DNA of 64,000 bases from Chinchilla lanigera (lineage: Eukaryota; Chordata; Mammalia; Rodentia; Chinchillidae). The stretch spans positions 17,008,111-17,072,110 of the forward strand of contig NW_004955405.1 of NCBI RefSeq assembly GCF_000276665.1, read 5' to 3'. A program made the translations under genes and the position numbers. The notes under the pieces were generated by a model, which searched no databases, had not been told where the DNA came from, and worked only from the letters and a program-made list of their open reading frames with translations. Shown here in pieces: positions 47,801 to 59,140 of this stretch; the first letter of the stretch is position 1; each line of letters begins with the position of its first letter.

Positions 47801-49118
47801 ATGTGGAAGGCCACAAAACTAAGCAATGAATTCAGAATCTAAGGATCTAAATGACTGCTGGAATGGAAAAGGGAAGTTTAGATGGGGATGAAGTAGGTAT
47901 AAACAGTATTTGGTGAAAAAGAAGGTCTAAAATGACAGTGTTCCTAAAATTAATATTTAAGTTATTGAAAATAACTCAAATATCAATTTTGGTATTGTTC
48001 CAGGTGGTGGATATATAGCCTGGTTACATCTTAAAATTTCTCCCAGAGAGAAGGGATTCTGGGTGAGGGGATAGTGCATTTGGGAAAAGGCTGACCCAGT
48101 TGAATTACTTTGTTATCTCTGTCTTTCCTTTGAATATAATGATCTTTTCCCACAGTTTAAAAATTTCCCTACGAAACCTTCCTTTGGCTTCAAAGGATCT
48201 ACCAGATCACTTAAAAAAGAACGGAAGACCTCCTTATAGCCATTTCTCAAATATACTGCACCATGTTATTGAGAAGCATGGTAAAAAATCTTCTGGGAAG
48301 AATATAGTTAGAGTCTCAAGAGTTATTACTAATTTTGAGTTCTGAAAGGATATTATGCTATGGGATTTGACATTTTATGACTTGAATTAGCCTAGAAAAG
48401 TATGCCACATGCAAGAGGTACCACATGTAACTCGGCATTTAAAAAATAGTTATGGTTTCCTTAAGGAAGTTATTCAGTACATCCTCAGTTTGAAGCAATA
48501 GTGTTATTACTAAGCACATTTTAATTGTTTAAGTAATCTACAAATTAAAGATAACAGATTTTTTTGGCAGCAGAATGGCAGCTGTTTTGGCAAACATCTG
48601 GGATGAGAAATAGTGAATACTCGTAGTAAAGTTTTGCTGAAAAAGAGAATACAGAACTTAGCCATTGTCTAGCTGTATTATAGTGGCTTCCTTGGTAAAG
48701 CCAGTATGAATTTGTTCAGTTGGTTTCAGAGCCACTGAGGCTCCTGGATAGAATTAAAGAGAGACAAATATGGCGCATTTCCCAAAAATGTTTCCACACT
48801 TTTCCCTGTCTAACATTGAAAAGCAAAACAGAAACCTTTACAGTGTTGAAGGTACCAGTCCCACGTGATAGACAGAGGAGTTCTGTGTCTAACAGGTAAG
48901 AAGCGACAGTCTCTGAAACCCCACCAACTCTATAATTATGATTATGAATGTTTGTCACAAGTATTATATATTTTTAAATTACTGCCTGAATGCTAAGGGA
49001 GTAGATTAGCAGCTGAAGAGCTATCTAGATTATTAGACAGATTATATATATGCATCTTGATTTGTCTATGTGACAATGTTCAGAGTGTAATTTAATTCAT
49101 GCCATTTTCTTGCATCAG

Positions 49119-49363
49119 TTTTTTCTCCTTTTTCCATTTCTTCCATCCGCCTACTCCATTCCTTTACCTACAATTTCCTCTGGCCTCCCATTCCTCCCTC
49201 TTTCCTGCTCTTAATCCACGTGTTCTACTTATATCTTTCTCCCTACCTCCTCCATCCCGACTTCTTTCTCCCTTCCCTCTCTCCCTTCTGGCTCCCCTTA
49301 CTTCCTGCCATTTATTCTCTCTTCTGTTCTCTTCTTCTCTCCTTTCTTTTTCTCCCTTTTTAA
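49119..49363 (+). repeat. Pyrimidine-rich tract
   Basis: About 245 nt of almost uninterrupted C and T on the + strand (ctccc, tttcc and ttctc runs), with purines mostly as single interruptions. Such tracts can act as polypyrimidine-binding sites in pre-mRNA or adopt triplex forms; no such role is shown here. Confidence 0.8.
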
Positions 49364-51493
49364 GCTCTCATCAACCCTTTGCCCAAATGAAATAAAATAA
49401 ACACTGTACCACCTCTATTGCCTTTCAGTGTTCTTCCTATTATCTATGCCAACTAGCTGGGAAGAATTTTATGAGCATAAACAAAATAAGGGCACCCCAA
49501 TGCTTCCCAATTCTAGGTGATATTGGTGTAAGGCCAGCATTTACCAAACTGGCAGATTTTTAATGTCCATTAAACAAAATCATTTGGGTTTACATGTCTA
49601 AGACTTTACTTGAACTTTAGTATTACCAATATGAATGTTTTGATTGCCTTTATAAAATAGAGAATAATTAAAAGTAAAGCTAGCCAGTGTTGTGAATATT
49701 GGTCCATAAGTCCAGTAAAATAAAAGACTCAAGAAAACTACTGCCTCTGTGAGAAAGGCCTCACACTTATTCTCCAAATTTAAAATAAAAGGAAAGATAA
49801 GAGAAAAGAATTGAAAGAAAAGGTGGAAGTAGAGCTTTGGCATATGGGAAAAGCACCAAAAGTTGGAAGGAAAAGGAAAAGGTGGGAGGAGTAGGGAACA
49901 TAAAAAGAATTGAGATGTGATTATGTACCTGTACCTCAATATAATATTATGTAATGACAATAACTGAAATCATTATAAAAAGGCAAGGATGTCCATTATC
50001 ACCACTCCTATTCAATATAGTTCTGAAAACATTAGCCAGAACGATTAGTCAACACAAAAAATAAAAAGAATAAAGATAGAAAATGAAGAACTTAAATTAT
50101 CATTATTTGCAGATGACATGATACTTTACATAGAAGACCCCAAAAACTCCACCAAAACTACTTGTAGATTTAATATCCAAATTCAGTAGTGTAGTGGGAT
50201 ACAAAGCCAACATTCAGAATGAATAGCATTCCTGTACACAAGCAACAAACTCTCAGAAAGAGAACTTAGGGAAAGCATACTCATCACAACAGCATCTAAA
50301 CAATGAAATACTTAGTAATCAGTCTAACAAAGGATGTAAAAGAACTGTACAGTGAAAATTACAGTACCCCAAAGAGGAGATCAAAGTAGATATCAGAAAA
50401 TGGAAAGACATTCCTTGCTCGTGAATAGGAAGAACCAACATAGTGAAAACGGCCATGGTGTCAAAACTGCTACACAGATTTAATGCAATCCCAATCAAAA
50501 TACCATTAGCTTACCTCACAGATCTAGAGAAAACATTCCTAAAATTCATTTGGAATGAGAAGAGACCTAGAATAACAAAAGCAACTCTGGGCAGCAAAGG
50601 CAAGTCAGGGGGTATCACAATCCCAGTCCTGAAATTATATGTCAAAGCTACTGTGATAAAATCAGCATGGTATTGGAAAAAAAAGATCAAAACAGACCTA
50701 AGCATTAGTGAACAGAATAGAAGATGCAGATGCAACCCCAAATACACTCAGCCACTTTATCTTTGACAAAGGAGCCAAGCATGTTCACTGGAAGAAAGAT
50801 AGTCTTTTTAGTAAATGGTGCTGTAAAAACAGACTTACCACATGCACTAAAACTAGACTTATGTCTACCACCGTGCACTAAGGTCAAAATGAATCAAAGA
50901 TCTAAATATTAAAATAGAAACACTAAATTTTCTGGAAGAGAATATAAGTAGAAATCTCAAAGACATAGGTATAGACAGAGACTTCATGAACAAAACCTAG
51001 ACTGCAAGGGCAATAGTACAAATAATCAACAAATGGGATTTCACACTATTAAAAAGTTTTCACACAACAAAAGAAACCACCAACAGAGTGAAAAGACAAC
51101 TCACAGAGTGAGAAAAAATTTTAGCCATTGTCCCTCAAAGGACTTATATCTAGAAATATAAAGAACTGAAAAACATCAACCCCTCCCCAGGTTCAAAGAC
51201 CCAATCCAAAAATGGGCTTCTAAGATGAATATACACTTCTCACATGAAGAAATTCAAATGGCAAATAAATACATGAAAAAATATTCAGCATTATTGATCA
51301 TTTGAGAGATATAAATTAAAACAACACTGAGATTCCATCTTACCCCAAAATGAATAGCTATCACAAAAAACATCAACCAATAAAAAATGTAGGAGAGGCT
51401 ATGGGGTAAAAGGAACCCTTCTACACTGTTGGTGGGAATGTAGACTGGTGCAACCACTGTGGAAATCAATGTGAAGATTCCTTTAAAAAACTA

Positions 51494-52688
51494 GTACTAT
51501 CCATTCCTCAGTTGATGGGCATTTGAGTTGTTTCCATGATTTAGCCAGGACAAATTGTACTGTTATAAATACGGGTGCACATATATCACTGTGGTATGAT
51601 TTTTTAATTCTTCAGGAAAATACAGAAGAGGAATAAATGGGTTAAGTGGGAATTCTAATCCTAGTTTTGTGAGAAGTCTCCACACTGATTTTCACAGTGG
51701 TGTCCCCAATCTACACTCCCACCAGCAGTGGAGAAGGGTTCTTTTTCCCCACAGACTCTCCAACATTTGTTATTGGTTGATTTCTTCATGATAGCCGTTC
51801 TTTCTGGGGTGAGATGGAATCTCAGTGTTGTTTTAATTTGCATTTCTTGAATGACCAATGATGTTGAACATTTTTTCATATATTTATTCACCATTAGTAT
51901 TTCTTAATCTGAGAAGTGTATATTCATCTCATATGCCCATTTTTGGATTGGGTCTTTGAACTTTGGAGGTATTTTTATACAGTGGAGTATTACTCAGCTA
52001 TAAAAAAGTTAAACTCAAGGCTTTTATAGGTAAGTCAATGCAAATAAAGATCATACTCATAAGTGAAATAAATCAGACCCACATGTGTAGATATCATGTT
52101 GTCTCCCTAGTGTCAGAACGTCAAAGAGTACATGGAACCCAAAATGTACTACAGATGTTGGGAAAAGGAAAGAAATTGCTCAAAAGATGAAACAACAGGG
52201 ATGAGGGAAAGGAGAAAAGGAAAGAAAGGAGGAAGGGAAAATATATCTACATGCACAGAAGGATAGCTGGAATAACAACTATTGATATCTAATGGTTTAT
52301 TGAAAGGAACCATTAATGCTTTATTTTTTGGACCAATTTTGCATGCTTATATCTCTAAATCTGAGCCACTAATTTGAAGACAATAATGTGCAGTGTAACA
52401 AACATTGTTGAATTCCTATCGTCTTGTTTAGTGAAACTCTATATCATTTATACTTTTTTTGTTTTTATTGTTTATTCTCTTTAATGGTTTGATTAATCTT
52501 GCATTCTTACATCTGGTAATCTGACCAACACTGATGAAAATAATAATGTGTAATATAACAACCACTGTTAATCTCTACCATTTTCTTCTGAAACCCGTAC
52601 CATTCTTGTTTTTGCTTTGTTTTTGTGTATGTTTTTGGCATTCTGCTATTGTTCTTTTTTAAAATTCTTTTTAAAATTAAAAAAAAAG
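51494..52688 (+). mobile_element. Twin-primed L1 nested in the outer L1
   Basis: Two-part insertion: 51494-51965 is L1 ORF2 3' sequence in reverse orientation (its minus strand parallels 51200-51480 and 52730-52860), followed by about 51970-52688 in sense orientation, starting ttatacagtggagtattact cagc and ending in a poly-A run. The two parts meet at almost adjacent L1 positions, the hallmark of twin priming. The sequence aaaacta at 51487-51493 and 52689-52695 is the target duplication within the outer L1. Confidence 0.9.
52305..52620 (+). repeat. Tandem duplication within L1 3' UTR
   Basis: Two related units about 160 nt apart (gcatgcttatatctctaaat at 52341 and gcattcttacatctggtaat at 52501; both continue to an aataatgtg motif). 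The outer L1 copy has one such unit (about 53262-53400), so the duplication is particular to the inner copy or its source subfamily. Confidence 0.8.
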
Positions 52689-53149
52689 AAAACTAATGTT
52701 AGTGGTCTCATTCAACTCAGCTATTCCCCTTCCGGGTATCTTCCCAGAAGAATTAAAACCATCATACCACAGTGATATGTATGCACCAATGTTTATAGCA
52801 GCACAATTTGTAATAGCTAAATCTTGGAAACAACCCAAATGCCCATCAGCTGAGGAATGGATAAAAAAGATGTTTTTATTTTTTATTTAATGGAGTACTG
52901 CTCATCCATAAAGAATATTAAACTGGAGACTTTTACAGTAAATGGATACAACGCATGACCATACTCGTAAGTGAAGTGAATCAGACCTGTGTAAACATTG
53001 TATCATCTCACTAGTGTGAGACACTGAACAAGTAAATAAGATCCAATAAGATCTTGTGCAATAGATATTGTGAACTGGGAAGAAATTGTTCGAAAGGTAA
53101 AACAAACTCTGAGGGGGAAAGGGGAAAGGAAGGGAGGAAAAAAGAAAAG

Positions 53150-53151
<2 letters not shown>

Positions 53152-53178
<27 letters not shown>
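53152..53178. repeat. (AT)n microsatellite
   Basis: Uninterrupted alternating TA run of about 27 nt within the 3' UTR of the outer L1; probably length-variable. Confidence 0.95.
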
Positions 53179-53183
<5 letters not shown>

Positions 53184-53905
53184 ATAGTTAAGATAGCTGT
53201 ACAGCTAGCTTCTCTTAGTTCATTAAAAAGAAAGGTTTATGCTAATATTATTTGGACAAGATATTATGCTTATATCTTGTACTCTGAATAACTACTAAAA
53301 AGACAATAATATGCAATGTATTAACATTGTTACTCTCCTACTAACATTTTGAAACTCTGCTTTATTGTTATTTTTATTTTTTTCTCTTTAAAATAAAAAA
53401 GTAATATTATGTACTGCAAACATGTTCTGACTATAAAATAAAAACAAAGGCTAAATATATAATTTTTGTAAGGCAGCCTCACCCAGCTAATGAGTATACT
53501 TAGAAACAGAGGCATATTGAAATAATTAACATCTCAATAATTTTAGATTTTTAAAATTTAGTTCAATTATATGGGGGATTGCACATTATGTTTTCAAATG
53601 ACGCTCTATAATTTTGCAAAGATTAAGGTCATAGACCTATAAGTATTATTGTGCTTTTACAATTTCAGATTTATTACTTATAATATTACACTTTTTCCAT
53701 TTACATTTTATTTGTATTAAGAATTTACTGTTTTAAGAATTTATTTGTATTAAGAATAATGTTCAATTGACCATGGTTATTCAGAATTTTCTTCCTACTA
53801 TTTTACTTCTAAGAAGATAAGTTTATATTACATATTTACATGTATAATGATCCTGAGGACAGGAAAGGCATGAGTAACTAATTTATTATTATCCCCCTAT
53901 TCTAG

Positions 53906-54014
53906 GTGAGGATCCAGAAACAAGAAGAATGAGAACTGTTAAAAACATAGCAGATCTGAGGCAGAATTTAGAGGAAACTATGTCTAGTCTTCGTGGGACT
54001 CAGATAAGCCACAG
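53906..54014 (+). CDS. NAV3: Neuron navigator 3, 109-nt exon shared by long and short forms
   Basis: Codes EDPETRRMRTVKNIADLRQN followed by LEETMSSLRGTQISH, a block highly conserved between NAV1 and NAV3. GT completes Gly from either 34753 or 44857, since both donors leave a single G; the exon ends AG, which becomes Ser with C at 54701. Acceptor cctattctag. The donor is CAG|GTTTTT, a GT with poor match downstream, so this exon may depend on enhancers. First exon common to the CH-containing and short isoforms. Confidence 0.96.
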
Positions 54015-54700
54015 GTTTTTCTCACTTTTGTATATCTTTGGGCCAATAAAGAAGGAAAGACTGTTATCAAGCAATTACCTTCCCTTAGAGTAAAAAGGAG
54101 AAACGTCAGCTATCCTTTACCACTTACACATTCATTTTGTGTGACAATTACTTAGGGATAATCCTTAAACTGAAAGTTCACGCCATCCCCCAGGGACCTG
54201 GTTCTGCTATCTGTACCTTTATCCGTCAAATTTCCCTTTCACACTGACTTAGCTGCTGCCAACTACCACCATCATGACTAGGGGGATTTTCATGCCTGCC
54301 CTAGAGAACAGTGGCAGAAGTTATGGTTGAAATATGTCTGGAGGAAGAGTCGCAGAAAATATTCAAGCATGATTGTAGTTAACCTCAAAAAAATGTCTAG
54401 AAAGTTCATGTAGATTAAGGGTTTATTGAGAAAATAAAACAGTACTTTGTTTTATCTAAAATGTAGTGATGAAAAAAACAAAAAAAACAAATGTGAGTAT
54501 ATAGCCCTCTGCATATTCTGACTTCAACAGAGATGGTTGGAATCACAAAATGCTCCTGGACAGTGACTTAGCTTTTTAAGTGAAAGTCATAGTCTCCTAA
54601 GATAGGCCTTTTTCAACTCTAAGCTTTCTTATCCTCATGCACTTTGAGCATTTGGCCCTGGTGGACCACAGTAGAGTTATTTCTCCTTTTTATTTGACAG
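54015..54700 (+). other. NAV3: NAV3 intron, 686 nt
   Basis: Short intron with weak donor GTTTTT and acceptor tttttatttgacag. No repeat element recognised. Confidence 0.9.
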
Positions 54701-55084
54701 CACCCTGGAGACAACATTTGACAGCACTGTGACTACAGAAGTGAACGGGAGGACCATACCCAACCTGACAGGTCGACCCACTCCCATGACCTGGAGGCTG
54801 GGTCAGGCGAGTCCTCGACTGCAGGCTGGAGACGCCCCCTCCATGGGTGCCGGCTACCCTCGCAGCGGGACCAGTCGGTTTATCCACACTGACCCCTCCA
54901 GGTTCATGTACACAACCCCTCTCCGCAGAGCTGCTGTCTCTCGGCTGGGAAACATGTCACAAATGGACATGAGCGAGAAAGCGAGCAGTGACCTGGACAT
55001 GTCTTCCGAGGTGGATGTTGGTGGATACATGAGTGATGGTGATATCCTGGGGAAAAGTCTCAGGTCTGACGACATCAACAGTGG
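54701..55084 (+). CDS. NAV3: Neuron navigator 3, 384-nt exon
   Basis: C completes Ser, then TLETTFDSTVTTEVNGRTIP and the NAV-family block SPRLQAGDAPS, RFIHTDPSRFMYTTPLRRAA, and SSDLDMSSEVDVGGYMSDGD; the exon ends GG, completed by G at 63685 to Gly. Length is a multiple of three and both edges share one phase, so it could be skipped in frame. Acceptor ttgacag, donor GTAAGT. It is relatively CpG-rich, as coding sequence often is in this AT-rich region. Minus-strand open frames here are shadows. Confidence 0.97.
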
Positions 55085-55607
55085 GTAAGTGGCCTTGGTC
55101 TCAGCAGCACTGTGGGAGGAGGAAAGGTGGGCTACAGGATGCATTCACTGTGGAAAAGACATGGATGTTTACTTGCTAAGTTGCTAGAAAAGATGTGCAA
55201 TCTGAATTTTCTTGAGGTGTTTCAAGACCTGTTTCTGCTCATTCATAGGAAGCAAAATATCCAGGGTTTCTTTCAGTTTTGTGTTCATTCTAAACCATTA
55301 CGTTTTCTGTTCTTAGCTTAGAGAAACACAGATGTCCTGTGTTGTTCAGAGTGACTTTCACATGTTCTTAAGTAACAGATTTTGTAGTAAAGGACATGGG
55401 AAGGAGACAGGAGAAGTTTTGCCAAAGTGCTTGACTTTCTTTTTTTGTCCCAGCCTTCCTGTAACTGCTGTGAACAATAAATATTTTCTAGCATTCTTCA
55501 ATGGTATACCTCCGATTTTAATTTAGTTATATATCTCTAATTTTAATTGGCTTGTTCAATCTATTCTCTATTGGTGACATTAGTCTGTGTTACCCAGCAT
55601 TTCAACA

Positions 55608-55935
55608 GTTGGACACAGTACTGGACACTCACAGCTTACCAAGGAGGAAAGGTTAAATTTGGCACATATTTTAAGAGAATTCAAGTCATGGTTCTCTGGA
55701 TCCAAGGCAGAAACTTCATGGCAGAAGGACACGGTACAGCACAAGTACTTTGCTCATTACAACACAGGAAACCAGAGCAGGGGAGAAAAAGGGGTGAGGG
55801 GCAGACATACACCCCAAGGCCACACCTCTGTGGCACACCCAGACACACCCAGAAATGTTCCCCTCTGGTCTCCCAGTCAGGTTTGGAAACCAAGCAAGTT
55901 GATATTCCAACCCATCCGTCGTCTCACGGACTTAA
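55608..55935 (-). mobile_element. MaLR-like LTR fragment
   Basis: On the minus strand the order gtggccttggggtgtatgtc, ccctgctctggtttcctgtg, ttctgccatgaagtttctgc and aacctttcctccttg recalls rodent MaLR-type LTRs near their polyadenylation region. Ends are not defined and no target duplication is seen. An open frame across it on the + strand is fortuitous. Confidence 0.5.
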
Positions 55936-56361
55936 AACATCTTAGATTTTTTTGTTTACCTTCTGTTTCCTCTTATAATCAAACAAAATACTGTGATTAT
56001 GAACCTCGGAGTATTTCGGCAATTTGAAATATTTGGTTTTATCTGAGGATGGGCTGTGATGGAATGTATTCCGTATTCTATTAAAACTACTTCTGTTAAT
56101 AATTGTGATTGCATTCTATGCTCTGCCTATCATCAGCTGCACTCTGGTTAAAGTGTGTTCAATATATTTTAAGAGAAATATATTATTGAAATATATTTTA
56201 TTTCATTTATCCTACCCACTTCCAATACCAGTAGAGTGTGGGTGTTTTTATACATATGTATACACACAAAGACATTGAGCATATAGTTCCTGTTGTATAA
56301 CACAGAGAAGGCCAGACTTGCACTAGAGCTCAGTTATGTGTTACTTTACAGCTGTGGCTCT

Positions 56362-56542
56362 GGACAGGCTGGTGGTGCAGACCTGTAATCCCAGGGTTCT
56401 GGGAGACTAAAACAGGAGGATCCCAAGTTTGAGTGGAGCCTGAGCATCTGGGTGACTTAGTGAGAACTTGTTACAAAATAACAAGTTCAAAAGGACTCAG
56501 CTTGTGATGGCCCTGGGTTCAATCCCTGGTACCACCACCTAA
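56362..56542 (+). repeat. Composite B1-ID SINE (B1-dID)
   Basis: Left half B1-like: ggtggtgcagacctgtaatc ccagggttctgggagactaa; right half ID-like: actcagcttgtgatggccct gggttcaatccctggtacca. A fused SINE of this arrangement is known from squirrels, dormice, guinea pig and allies. Confidence 0.85.
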
Positions 56543-58173
56543 AAAGAAAGGGAAATCTAATACAGCACTAAGATACTGTAGTGTGTCTTTTCTATATAAA
56601 TATATTGGGTAAATTCTGCTCTAATATCTGTTTGAATTGCATTTCTAATGTTTTTCAAGCACATGTAAATATAAAAAATCATAACAAAATGTTTGGAATG
56701 AAAACTTGTGATAATTTACCATATCACCTACCAATGATATTTAAGAATATGTATAAAATTAAACAAATTTTACTGAGGAAATCCTATTATCTTTACCTTA
56801 CTCTAGCCACCCAAAGTGCATCTGAAATTTCAAAAGTATTCTGAGCCATAAAATTAGAAGGAAGAAAAAAACTGAGGCTCAGCAATGTATGGAAAAGTTT
56901 CTCAATTAACTTTGCCTATAATTTTCATGGGAGTGTGGGATTTGACCTAATTTTATACTTGTGTGTCCTAGAGGAACCATCTAGGGAATTATTCTTCTAT
57001 ATGAGTAATCCTTCCTGATTTATAAAAAGCTTATGTTTGAATGAAATCCTGACCTATCACAAACAAAACACACACATACACGCACACAAAAGCAGCTTTT
57101 GATGATATTTATAGCTGTGTTCTGACATTCTGAGACCCAACAGACCATTATTCCTGGTATCTACCCTTCTAGACTGTGTGAGGAGGGCAGTCGATGATTA
57201 ATTAGGACAGATTTTAGTTGGCTCCGATGCCTAATTTAAATCCCTTTCCACCCTTGGACCCCTTGGGAGTTTAATACACCAAAATTCATTTTATATCATC
57301 TAAAATGCAGATAAAAATGTAGTATTTCATAGTGTACAGATGAAAAAAACTCATCCACAAAAATGTACTTAGCTTGCACAATACAGTTGCTCCATAAATT
57401 TATTTTCCTCTTCCTCATCATCATTACATGTATTATAAGTAATATCATGCAAGTTTTGGTCATTATTGCTTACTATTATTACCTTTGTGTGTATTTAACA
57501 CAGCCTAGGAGGAAAGGCCAAGTACAAGGGACATGATGGCATCATTGTAGTATCTAAGGATGTTCCTCTACCCCGTTTCCTTTTTTTCTTCTTCATTCTT
57601 CCCAACCTCCCTCTTCTTTCCTCCTCTCTTTCCTTTTTCAATCTCTTTAAGTGTGGGAGTATGCATGTGTTCAGTTTTTATATCACTATTCAAATACATT
57701 ACATGAATAATTATATACATAAGTATATGCATATATTTATACATACACAAACGTGTATGTGTGTACATCTGCACATAGGCAATCTTATTATCCATAAGCG
57801 TCATTTTCTTTGTAGGACACAGTACAGCCTTCTTGCACTTAGGAACACAGAGTGGTCTCTCAGTGCTATATATACAGTAGCCATTGAGAATCACAAAATC
57901 TCCACCGAAAAGGATGCACATATGCATCAAGCAGACCACGAGAAGGACACTTTTCATAGTATGAGAGCTGACATGAGCAGGGAGAGTGCTTCCTTGTTTG
58001 ACCGCAGCTGGAAGCCTCTGACTCAAATCTAGCCGTTTTCCTCACATGTCTGTGGTGACTGAAGGTGCTACAAGTATTGATTTGGAGACTATCAGTGAAT
58101 TTTAGCAAAATAGGCAAATTCACAAATGAGGAATTTGCCAATGGTAAAAATTGGCTATTTATTCACTCTTATA

Positions 58174-58260
58174 GGAATTTTTTTTTGGTGCTGGGAATTA
58201 AACTCAGGACCTTGCAACTTGCCAGGCAAGCGCTTATGCCTCTGAGTTATATCCCCAGCC
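58174..58260 (-). repeat. ID SINE
   Basis: Antisense ID copy, diverged: ctgggaattaaactcaggac cttgcaacttgccaggcaag ... atccccagcc, preceded by a short T run. A possible 6-nt target duplication (cttata) occurs at 58168-58173 and 58261-58266. Confidence 0.85.
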
Positions 58261-59106
58261 CTTATATGAAGTTTTTATCTAGGGTAAAAACTGTTTATTT
58301 TGGGTCCAAAATAAGTCAGAAATCAAGGGACATCTACCTACAATATGTGGGTAACTTAAAAAAGTTTCTATAGATAAAAATTTAGAGAAGAGTTCAGAAT
58401 AAAGAAGAGCTAATTTCTGGTATGAAATATAAATAAATGAATAAGAACACATTCTTGGGTGTTTTCCTGATTTAAAAAGCTATAGATGAGGGGAATACAT
58501 TTAAAAAGAAATTCTGTAAGAGAAGTCCAGACATGGAAGATATGGTCCATTCAGTAGCTTGACTAAAATATAACATTCTGAATCAAAGGGAGAGCTGGGG
58601 AGATGCCACCCATTGGTCTTTAACTGAGAGGTATGGAAGGTGAATACTTGAAGGTGAGATTTAAAGAACCATTGTGACAAGTCTTGGCAGCATTATGTTA
58701 ACTAGTTTGAGCTGTGTACAGTGCATAGTGGAAACCACAACTTCTTAGAATTTATGAAACAGTCACAGAACGGGACATGAAGACTGTTTTGCAAAGACAA
58801 TTTCAAGGAAACAATGGATTGAAAGGGAAAGAACCAGGGCTGGATTTCAGGAGCAACTGCAAGAACTCACATTCAAGGTTAGAAGATCATAAATATGGTA
58901 ATGGCATCGGTAGGGATGAAAGGTGGAAGGTAACTGATGAAGGAAGCATGACAAAACAAAAAATTACAGAAATGACAATGAACTCATAAGGGCATAAAGG
59001 TACATGGGAGGCGAAGAACTCACGTTGACATGCCTACATGGTAAGCCCAGGAGATAGAAATGTGTCACATTAGAGAAAGCAGAAAAAGAGAAGGAGCAGA
59101 ACTTTC

Positions 59107-59140
59107 TTGCTGGCTTGCTTGCTTGCTTGCTTGCTTGTTT
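59107..59140. repeat. (TTGC)n microsatellite
   Basis: Several near-perfect tetranucleotide units (cttgcttgcttgcttgcttg), then T-rich sequence. Confidence 0.9.

Larger units (their letters stand above)
49954..53401 (+). mobile_element. 5'-truncated L1 LINE (outer copy), interrupted by a second L1
   Basis: Sense L1. ORF2 reverse-transcriptase text starts at about 49977 (aaaggcaaggatgtccatta) and includes the ADDM box region (cagatgacatgatactttac); then [20 protein letters not shown] and IWNEKRPRI at 50490-50570; then the ORF2 C-terminal region to 51486. The element resumes at about 52696 (catt caactcagctattcccc) and runs through a 3' UTR with an (AT)n run (53152-53178) to an A-rich end. The 12-nt flank taatattatgta occurs at 49942-49953 and 53402-53413, a target-site duplication. 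Reading frames are broken, so it is inactive. Confidence 0.9.
34754..53905 (+). other. NAV3: NAV3 intron, 19.2 kb, hosting an alternative first exon
   Basis: GT-AG intron from GTGAGT to cctattctag. It contains an ID SINE (40467-40562), a MER5-type DNA transposon fossil (41884-42095), the putative internal promoter and alternative first exon (43480-44857), a pyrimidine-rich tract (49119-49363) and the nested L1 pair (49954-53401). The segments 34760-40440, 42100-43300 and 44860-49100 are AT-rich and show no element I can name confidently. Confidence 0.9.

Noticed and set aside
50443..50766. 107-codon open frame
   Set aside because: It is a remnant of L1 ORF2 inside the degraded outer L1, not a host gene.
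55547..56027. Two overlapping open frames of 132 and 146 codons
   Set aside because: They run across a MaLR-like LTR fragment in antisense, with no recognisable protein.
57568..58026. 152-codon open frame on the minus strand
   Set aside because: Its C-terminal half is translation of a pyrimidine-rich and TA-rich low-complexity stretch, and no family is recognised.
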